Shown here: in pieces, positions 22,595 to 27,675 of the stretch
How the letters are laid out: each line of letters begins with the position of its first letter
How positions within the stretch are numbered: the stretch's first letter is position 1
NCBI GenBank assembly: GCA_019594195.1
Contig: JAFDTP010000014.1
Location: forward strand, 1 to 27,675
DNA: 27,675 bases
Source of the DNA: Thermoplasmata archaeon
GTDB taxonomy: Archaea; Thermoplasmatota; Thermoplasmata; Halarchaeoplasmatales; Halarchaeoplasmataceae
Reading direction: 5' to 3'
The notes under the pieces: generated by a model
What the model was told of the DNA's origin: nothing
The model's input: only the letters and a program-made list of their open reading frames with translations
The model's database searches: none
Program-made: the position numbers and the translations under genes

Positions 22595-23362
22595 TCAACA
22601 CTCGATAGGTTCTTCCGGCATGATCATCAAGCCATCTGATCTGTCAACGATATCGACCTTGACTCCAAAGACAGCTTCTATATTTTTTGGATCGAGCACA
22701 TCCACATCGCCAGCGGCAAATATCTTCCCCTCTTTCAACATCAGTATCTTACTGCTGTATCTAGCGGCAAGATTTAGATCGTGCATCGTCATCACAACTG
22801 AGATACCGTTCTCCGTTTGTTGATCTACGACATCTAGGACTTCTAATTGATGTTTAAGGTCGAGACTGCTGGTAGGTTCGTCTAAAAGTAGTACATCAGG
22901 ATTTTGTGCGAGAGCCCTAGCTATAAGGACTTTCTGTTTTTGACCGCCGCTGATCTCACCTATATTTTTCATAGATATGTGTTCTAGACCTAACCTGCTT
23001 ATCGTGTTGGAGACCATCTTTAGGTCCCTCTCACTTGGTCTCCAACTACCGTGCGGTTTTCTTCCAGTAAGAACCGTATCGAAAACTGTAGTCGGGAAAC
23101 TTTTAGAACCTGCCTGAGGAACGTGTCCTATCTCTCTCGCTATCTCGGTCATGCTCATTTCATTTAAGGACCTATCATCGATCAGTATGGTGCCCTTTTG
23201 TGGTTTTAGTATATTATTTATGCACTTCAGCAGTGTTGTCTTCCCTGAGGCATTAGGACCGATGATAGTGAGCATCTCGCCTTTTTTCAACCTGAGATCC
23301 ACGTTCTCTAAAACTGGAGTGCTGTTATAGGAGAATTGAAGTCCATCGATCTTCAATTTCAC
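22595..23362 (-). CDS. ABC transporter ATPase (FecE/BtuD type)
   Basis: A 255-residue ATP-binding subunit of an importer for iron-siderophore, cobalamin or other metal complexes. Walker A GPNASGKTT (residues 35-43), Q-loop in VPQAGSK, signature ISGGQKQK (137-144), Walker B VLLLDEPTS (157-165) and the switch histidine in MTMHDLNLAARYS are all present. The ATG overlaps the end of the permease gene by 4 nt. It is the last gene of the fmdE operon. Confidence 0.93.
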   Translation of the reverse strand: MKLKIDGLQFSYNSTPVLENVDLRLKKGEMLTIIGPNASGKTTLLKCINNILKPQKGTILIDDRSLNEMSMTEIAREIGHVPQAGSKSFPTTVFDTVLTGRKPHGSWRPSERDLKMVSNTISRLGLEHISMKNIGEISGGQKQKVLIARALAQNPDVLLLDEPTSSLDLKHQLEVLDVVDQQTENGISVVMTMHDLNLAARYSSKILMLKEGKIFAAGDVDVLDPKNIEAVFGVKVDIVDRSDGLMIMPEEPIEC

Positions 23363-24444
23363 CAGTATTCCCTCCCTTTTATGACCAGATATATGAACAA
23401 AGGCGCGCCCAAAAATGAAGTCACTATGCCGACTGGAAGTACTATCGGAGAGATCATCGTTCTTGCAACTGTATCCGAAGCCAACAACAATAAACCGCCG
23501 ACCACACAGGAAGAAGGTATCAGGTATCTTTCATTTCCACCTATAAATTTCCTTATGATATGTGGTACAACTAGACCGATAAATCCTATGACTCCCACAA
23601 AAGAGATTATGAGAGCTGTCACAAAACAAGAGATCAGCATCCCGTGAAGTCTCAGTTTTTCCACATCGACTCCTAAACTTTTAGCTGCCTCGTCCCCTGA
23701 ATCAAGGACCTCGTAATCCCAACTTTTCCAGAGAAAGTAGATAGTTGCCGGTACGATAGCGATCAGCATCAAAGCAAGTTCTGTCCAGCTGGCTCTAGCA
23801 ACGTCTCCAAAGGTCCAGAAAACTATCGAAGCGAGTTGGACATCGTCTGCAAAGTACTGCAGAGCTGTGTACCCCGCAGAGAACAAGGACCCTAGAGCTA
23901 CCCCGGTAAGTATCATTGTGGCTGGTGATGCATTTTTATATTTTACCAGTAAAAGTATCACTAAAGTCGCTATGAGAGCACATACGAATGCAGAGATCGT
24001 GATGATATATGGATCGTTAAATATGACCGCATCGGCTGCTGCGCTTTGAGTTGTACCTGCACCTAAAACGATAACGGCGAATGCGGCACCAAAGGCCGCT
24101 GCATTCGAGACCCCTAAAGTGAAAGGTGATCCTAACGGATTTCTCAATATCGTCTGCATGCCTGCACCTACAACAGCCAATCCAGCTCCAGCCGTTATAG
24201 CGGCAAGAACTCTTGGGAGGCGCATGTTCCATATGATCCTGTTCGATGTACTACTAGTGTTCGTTCCTATAAGGATCGATACAGCTTCGGAGATAGAAAT
24301 ATCTGCAGGTCCAAGGGTGAGTGAGAAAAGAGCTAAAGAGATGAGTAGAGCCAGAGATAAAAAAAAGAAGCCGATTCTCTTTTTGGAATATTCCTTATAG
24401 GTTTCCAAGATCTCTTCACTGATCTTCTGTTTCTCTAACGCCAT
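23359..24444 (-). CDS. ABC transporter permease (FecCD/BtuC family)
   Basis: A 361-residue permease with about ten spans, following a charged N-terminal tail of some 25 residues. FecCD features: IIWNMRLPRVLAAITAGAGL (residues 68-87), GAGMQTILRNPLGSPFTLG (92-110), AAFGAAFAV, and the cytoplasmic coupling stretch VGVIGFIGLVVPHIIRKFIG. Part of a metal-chelate importer, lying between the binding protein and the ATPase. The gene is 25 nt after the binding-protein stop. Confidence 0.93.
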   Translation of the reverse strand: MALEKQKISEEILETYKEYSKKRIGFFFLSLALLISLALFSLTLGPADISISEAVSILIGTNTSSTSNRIIWNMRLPRVLAAITAGAGLAVVGAGMQTILRNPLGSPFTLGVSNAAAFGAAFAVIVLGAGTTQSAAADAVIFNDPYIITISAFVCALIATLVILLLVKYKNASPATMILTGVALGSLFSAGYTALQYFADDVQLASIVFWTFGDVARASWTELALMLIAIVPATIYFLWKSWDYEVLDSGDEAAKSLGVDVEKLRLHGMLISCFVTALIISFVGVIGFIGLVVPHIIRKFIGGNERYLIPSSCVVGGLLLLASDTVARTMISPIVLPVGIVTSFLGAPLFIYLVIKGREYW

Positions 24445-24469
24445 CTATGATCACCTCTTTTTCTCGATC

Positions 24470-25537
24470 TTACTGCTCCAGCTCAGTAAATCCACCTAGA
24501 TCATCTTCCATATCGCCGTAGACCGGCTCCCCAACCAACATATCATATATATCATCAGCTTTTTCCTCTGGATCTACGTCACTGAATTCCTCCGGATACA
24601 GAACAGATCCCACGTAAAAGGAACTGGCCAGTACCGTTCCATAGTTGATATGATGCCAGTTGTATGGAAGGACTCCGTACAGGTTTCCTTCCTGGAATGC
24701 TTTTATATCTTGATAATTTTGATCGTCTAGATCTATCATATCTCTCGTGTAACTGCCCATGTCTACAAAAACGATCTCGGGGTCCCATTCTAATATAGCT
24801 TCTTCGTTCACCATCGCATGATCCGTTTCTAGATCTCCAGCGACGTTTTCAGCGTTCACGAACTCGAATGGAGCGTAATCCGAGTACGTACTTCTCAGAT
24901 CATGGGCTCCGCGGTGCAGCACACCTCCGACATAGACATCGGATTTCTCTTCTGAAGTGATATCTTTCGTTCTGTCTTGAAGGTCTTCGATGGTCGAATC
25001 TATAAAATCTATTACTTCTTCGGCCCTTTCCTCCTTATCTAAGACCTCTCCTATCAATCTCAAGCTGCCGTAGAACTCGTCTCTATCCTCTCCCAGGTCA
25101 CCGATATTCAGGTCTATCGTTGGGATGCCCGTTCGTTCCTCGTACCTGTCAGCTTCTTCAGCAGAAGACGCACGGAATATAACATCCGGTTCTTGGGCTG
25201 TGATGAGTTCCATATCTCCTCCGTGTATAGGACCTATCGATCCCTTCTCTGATAATCGAGGATGTGCTAAAGCGTAAGGTCTTCCTATCTGATCTCCTTG
25301 TTCATATTCTTCCACGCCTGCAAGTAGATCCGTGGCTTCCATGTACGCGATAAGCCTCATACATCCCGAGCCTACAGCGACGATCCTTTCTACGTTTTCA
25401 GGTACATCGACTTCTCTACCAGCCATGTCTGTGACCTGTATCGTTTCCATGTCTTCTCCCTCTATATCTACACATCCTGATCCTATCACTGATATCAAAA
25501 TCATCGATACCATCAATACTGCTATTTTAGTTTTCAT
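24470..25537 (-). CDS. Substrate-binding lipoprotein of a FecB-type metal importer
   Basis: A 355-residue extracytoplasmic binding protein. The N terminus has a short signal with lipobox SVIGSGC, giving Cys22 as the anchored residue. The mature part opens VTDMAGREVDVPENVERIVAV, standard for FecB/BtuF-like domains, and has LPYNWHHINYGTVLASSFYV near residue 295, a stretch common in archaeal members and carrying a His-His pair that might meet the ligand. Relatives bind ferric siderophores, haem, cobalamin or nickel complexes. It follows fmdE by 3 nt in an operon facing nikR, making a nickel or related ligand attractive but unproven. Confidence 0.9.
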   Translation of the reverse strand: MKTKIAVLMVSMILISVIGSGCVDIEGEDMETIQVTDMAGREVDVPENVERIVAVGSGCMRLIAYMEATDLLAGVEEYEQGDQIGRPYALAHPRLSEKGSIGPIHGGDMELITAQEPDVIFRASSAEEADRYEERTGIPTIDLNIGDLGEDRDEFYGSLRLIGEVLDKEERAEEVIDFIDSTIEDLQDRTKDITSEEKSDVYVGGVLHRGAHDLRSTYSDYAPFEFVNAENVAGDLETDHAMVNEEAILEWDPEIVFVDMGSYTRDMIDLDDQNYQDIKAFQEGNLYGVLPYNWHHINYGTVLASSFYVGSVLYPEEFSDVDPEEKADDIYDMLVGEPVYGDMEDDLGGFTELEQ

Positions 25538-25540
25538 CTA

Positions 25541-26239
25541 TCATCCACCCTTACAGTCGATCCCGAAACCATCGAGTTCAAAAAAATCCTCACCACCGCA
25601 GATCAAGCATAAGGTCTTTCCATCCTCTTTCACAGTTCGAGTACTCATGACACTCTCTCCACACAGGTCGCAGGTTAAACTCTCGTGTATAGGCGCATGA
25701 TCCGGGATCTCAACGCTTTTGTTTTCTATTTTGAAGAGTTCGTCGCTTTCTATATCCATGATATGATGAGAGACTTTTTTTCCCAGTTCAGCGAACCTTT
25801 CCCTTTCCTCCTCAGCGGCCTCTCTTTCACTTATTACTTTCTCGAAAAGTTCTTGATACTCTGGGAACTCCTCGTTCCACTGCTCACCCGCGTCTTTTTT
25901 AGGTATGAGTCTGAAGCCCTCACCGTTCCTTTTAGTCAGAGTGACTGCGGTCTTACCCAGATCTCTGAAAATGAGAGAATTGTTGCCGAAGGAGCATCCT
26001 GTGACCATTTGAACTCCGTCAGTTGAACAGTTGTTGGTCTCCACGATGGCTAAAACTTCTTCCATACCTTCAGGTTCCACATCCATCTTTTTGATGGCGA
26101 TATAGGAGGCTTTCACTCCTAATGCGAGTCCAGGACAATAGTGTCCGTGTAATACCGCGGCTTCATCCAGAAGGGGATGAAGGTCTTCTTTTTCGATCAT
26201 ATCCAATATCTTTCTGCGTGGCGGACTTGACTCGGCCAT
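25541..26239 (-). CDS. FmdE-family protein with C-terminal zinc ribbon
   Basis: A 232-residue protein of the FmdE (COG2191) family, named after subunit E of molybdenum formylmethanofuran dehydrogenase but widespread in non-methanogens. Seen: LHGHYCPGLALGVKA (residues 30-44; His31, His33, Cys35), NNCSTDGVQMVTGCSFGNN (Cys71, Cys82), an acidic helix about residues 122-150, and a TraR-like zinc ribbon CDLC...CLIC near 190-213. The cysteine/histidine set suggests metal binding or delivery. It heads an ABC import operon divergent from nikR. No other formylmethanofuran dehydrogenase gene is present, so a metal-trafficking role is inferred. Confidence 0.88.
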   Translation of the reverse strand: MAESSPPRRKILDMIEKEDLHPLLDEAAVLHGHYCPGLALGVKASYIAIKKMDVEPEGMEEVLAIVETNNCSTDGVQMVTGCSFGNNSLIFRDLGKTAVTLTKRNGEGFRLIPKKDAGEQWNEEFPEYQELFEKVISEREAAEEERERFAELGKKVSHHIMDIESDELFKIENKSVEIPDHAPIHESLTCDLCGESVMSTRTVKEDGKTLCLICGGEDFFELDGFGIDCKGG

Positions 26240-26240
26240 G

Positions 26241-26252
26241 TTATCTGTACAT
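26241..26252 (-). other. Three-codon reading frame before fmdE
   Basis: ATG TAC AGA TAA ends one base before the fmdE ATG. AGGAGG lies 4 nt upstream of this mini-frame and 17 nt from fmdE, so the ribosome site fits the short frame better. If the transcript is leaderless, as the TATA position allows, the frame is not transcribed and has no meaning. Confidence 0.3.
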
Positions 26253-26264
26253 TCATCCTCCTCT

Positions 26265-26276
26265 AATATTAATATT
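26265..26276 (-). promoter_or_regulatory. TATA region of the fmdE-ABC operon
   Basis: AATATTAATATT, symmetric and so the same on both strands, centred about 31 nt before the fmdE ATG. It predicts a start of transcription within a few bases of the start codon. Confidence 0.45.
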
Positions 26277-26314
26277 TTTTCTAAAGTAGTAACACGATTG
26301 ACATAGTTATTTGT

Positions 26315-26331
26315 TATTAGTGATACTAATA
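26315..26331. repeat. Palindrome between fmdE and nikR, candidate NikR operator
   Basis: TATTAGT - GAT - ACTAATA, seven perfect base pairs each side. In addition TAGTAACAC (26287-26295) and GTGATACTA (26320-26328) are complementary at eight of nine positions over a 24-nt gap. NikR binds widely spaced inverted repeats as a tetramer, so either could be its site. Placement between the two divergent promoters suits a regulator of both. Confidence 0.45.
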
Positions 26332-26348
26332 TGCTTATTTAACAAGAA

Positions 26349-26358
26349 ATTTTTTAAT
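26349..26358 (+). promoter_or_regulatory. TATA box for nikR
   Basis: ATTTTTTAAT-like stretch centred about 34 nt before the ATG at 26388, 18 nt after the palindrome. Confidence 0.4.
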
Positions 26359-26387
26359 CATAACATCATTAACGTAACTGTGAGAAT

Positions 26388-26792
26388 ATGAGTGACACTA
26401 CAAGATTTGGAGTTTCCGTTCCGTCTGATCTGATGGAGAAGTTCGATGAAAAGATAGATGAGAAGATGTACACCAACAGGTCAGAAGCTATAAGAGATCT
26501 GATCAGGCAATTTTTAGTGGAGAAGAAATGGGAAGAATCGGAGGAAGAAGTCTACGGCTCATTGACACTGATATACGATCACGAGAAGAAAGGTATCGCG
26601 GACAAACTGACGGAACTTCAGCACCAGGATCACACGCACATAGTTTCAACCATGCATATACACCTGGACAAGCACAACTGCATGGAAACTATGGCGATCA
26701 AGGGAAAACCTCAAGATATAAGGAAGATAGCCGACAAGTTGAAAAGTACCAAAGGCGTGAAACACGGAAAGCTGATGATGACCTCGGTTTGA
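26388..26792 (+). CDS. nikR: Nickel-responsive regulator NikR
   Basis: A 134-residue metalloregulator. The N-terminal ribbon-helix-helix [18 protein letters not shown] ... [12 protein letters not shown] binds DNA; the C-terminal ACT-like domain forms the tetramer. The nickel site is complete: His79, His90, His92 and Cys98 keep the 11, 2 and 6 residue spacing of E. coli NikR (76, 87, 89, 95). With nickel, NikR represses nickel-import genes. It is divergent from the fmdE-ABC operon across a gap with palindromes, so control of that operon and itself is the natural reading. Confidence 0.95.
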   Translation: MSDTTRFGVSVPSDLMEKFDEKIDEKMYTNRSEAIRDLIRQFLVEKKWEESEEEVYGSLTLIYDHEKKGIADKLTELQHQDHTHIVSTMHIHLDKHNCMETMAIKGKPQDIRKIADKLKSTKGVKHGKLMMTSV

Positions 26793-26806
26793 GATCATCA
26801 AATCGA

Positions 26807-26817
26807 TTAAATATATC
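26807..26817 (+). promoter_or_regulatory. TATA box for the nitroreductase gene
   Basis: TTAAATATATC, 32 nt from its centre to the ATG at 26844. It lies too close to the earlier ATG at 26826 for that to be the start. Confidence 0.5.
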
Positions 26818-26843
26818 TTGATCTCATGTACATCTGTAGTGGA

Positions 26844-27644
26844 ATGGATTTCGACCTACCTTACGATCGATGGGAACGCGCCGTCAAAGATAGGATATCC
26901 CGGCGGAAGTACTACGACGACCCTATCAGGGATAACGAGATGGAAGTGCTGCAGCGGACGGTGAAGGATCTGAAAGGATCGTTCCCTTTAGCCGAGGTCA
27001 TGATCATGAGAGAGGGATTCAGTAAGGTCTCTAACAAGCTGATCGGTTCCTATGGTCTTATCACCGGAGCTTCTAGCTACGGGATCATAGCAGGGAGATC
27101 ATCTGAAGACAGATACAGAGCGAACATCCAAGCAGGTGCCTTGGGTGAATCTCTGGTTCTAGAGGCGACTTCGCTCGGTTTAGATACGTGTTGGATGGGA
27201 GGCTTCTTCGAAAGGGAGGATGTCTATTCCGAGGCCGATATCGGAGATCTGGAAGTTCTCGCCATAGTCCCTCTCGGTGAGGCCAAAGACTCTCTGACCA
27301 TAGTCGAGAGGCTGGCCAAGAGGGCTACCGGAAGCCATAAAAGAAAACCGATCTCTGAACTCTGCAGCGAAGATTTCTTAGATAATGCGCCGGACTGGAT
27401 GCGGACAGCCGTCGATCTAGCCAGGCGAGGTCCTTCTGCCATGAACAGACAGCCCTGGCGTTTCGATATAGACGGTAAAGACCTGGTCCTCACATCCGCC
27501 TTAAAGAAGAAAAATTATGAAGTCTCACCTTACCTCGACTGCGGCATAGCCCTTCTCCATCTGTTGGTGGGTGCGGGATATGAAGGCATCGATGTAGATA
27601 TAGAATACGGCGAACCGCCGCTGATAGCTACTCTTCAGCCTTGA
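26844..27644 (+). CDS. Nitroreductase-family flavoprotein (TM1586 type)
   Basis: A 266-residue protein with the order of parts found in the TM1586-like nitroreductases: ISRRKYYDDPI near residue 18 and GESLVLEATSLGLDTCWMGGFF about residues 95-116 in the first half, then LARRGPSAMNRQPWRFDIDG and YLDCGIALLHLLVGAGYEG in the second. These enzymes bind FMN and reduce nitro compounds, quinones or unknown substrates with NAD(P)H. The ATG at 26844 was chosen over 26826 from promoter spacing. It follows nikR by 51 nt but has its own promoter. Confidence 0.85.
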   Translation: MDFDLPYDRWERAVKDRISRRKYYDDPIRDNEMEVLQRTVKDLKGSFPLAEVMIMREGFSKVSNKLIGSYGLITGASSYGIIAGRSSEDRYRANIQAGALGESLVLEATSLGLDTCWMGGFFEREDVYSEADIGDLEVLAIVPLGEAKDSLTIVERLAKRATGSHKRKPISELCSEDFLDNAPDWMRTAVDLARRGPSAMNRQPWRFDIDGKDLVLTSALKKKNYEVSPYLDCGIALLHLLVGAGYEGIDVDIEYGEPPLIATLQP

Positions 27645-27675
27645 TCTCATCACCTTTCAAGAACTTCCACCAGTA
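27628..27675 (-). other. Possible 3' end of a convergent gene at the window edge
   Basis: On the minus strand a frame open at the edge reads YWWKFLKGDEIKAEE and stops at 27628, overlapping the nitroreductase end by 17 nt. A second frame reads LVEVLER and stops at 27650 without overlap. Either could be the end of a real gene; the fragment is too short to decide. Confidence 0.3.

Noticed and set aside
22213..24444. A transferred island, because the DNA seems more AT-rich
   Set aside because: No insertion sequence, integrase, tRNA edge or repeat marks an island, and composition was judged only by eye.
25541..26239. Formylmethanofuran dehydrogenase subunit and hence a methanogen
   Set aside because: FmdE proteins are common in non-methanogens, and no other methanogenesis gene is in the window.

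Overview
The window looks like a chromosomal segment of a euryarchaeon, most plausibly from the Thermoplasmatota; that placement is inference. The archaeal signs are an A-type ATP synthase subunit D, bifunctional FBP aldolase/phosphatase, archaeal ApgM, a DUF92 protein, FmdE, NikR, a Trm9-like methyltransferase, many zinc ribbons, and TATA boxes 24-38 nt before starts that often lack a leader. Where a Shine-Dalgarno is visible it is usually GAGG or GGTGAT with seven bases between its GG pair and the start codon. Many proteins are rich in Asp/Glu, which may indicate a saline habitat. I saw no rRNA, tRNA, CRISPR, insertion sequence or prophage.

Layout. 1-6964: central carbon and transport (FBP aldolase/phosphatase 5'-half, two tandem Mth938 proteins, a sodium:solute symporter with a 60-residue partner, an FAH-family hydrolase, a Trm9-like methyltransferase, DUF92 coupled to ApgM, adenosine-specific kinase). 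7030-13831: a zinc-ribbon membrane protein, imidazolonepropionase, a small membrane protein with no ATG start, orphan atpD, a Nudix hydrolase, an MFS exporter, a GNAT enzyme and a trimmed amidohydrolase. 13838-17916: an operon running oadA (with biotin carrier) - oadG - oadB - cupin - biotin ligase, that is, a sodium-pumping biotin decarboxylase with its own biotinylating enzyme. It is divergent from a SucCD-like acyl-CoA synthetase pair (18114-20146). 20190-21922: a DDAH-type hydrolase translationally coupled to an unusual ferredoxin-methyltransferase fusion. 22213-26792: a small zinc-ribbon protein, then an FmdE - binding protein - permease - ATPase metal-import operon divergent from nikR. 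26844-27644: a two-part nitroreductase.

Taken together the genes suggest an organism that ferments amino and organic acids. Histidine breakdown, 2-oxo-acid hydrolysis, sodium export by decarboxylation, and ADP-forming thioester cleavage would feed energy conservation, while ApgM and FBP aldolase/phosphatase run gluconeogenesis. The items most worth a second look are the ferredoxin-methyltransferase fusion, the NikR-linked FmdE/ABC importer, the biotin ligase whose only sensible start is AUA, and the CTG-start membrane peptide after atpD.
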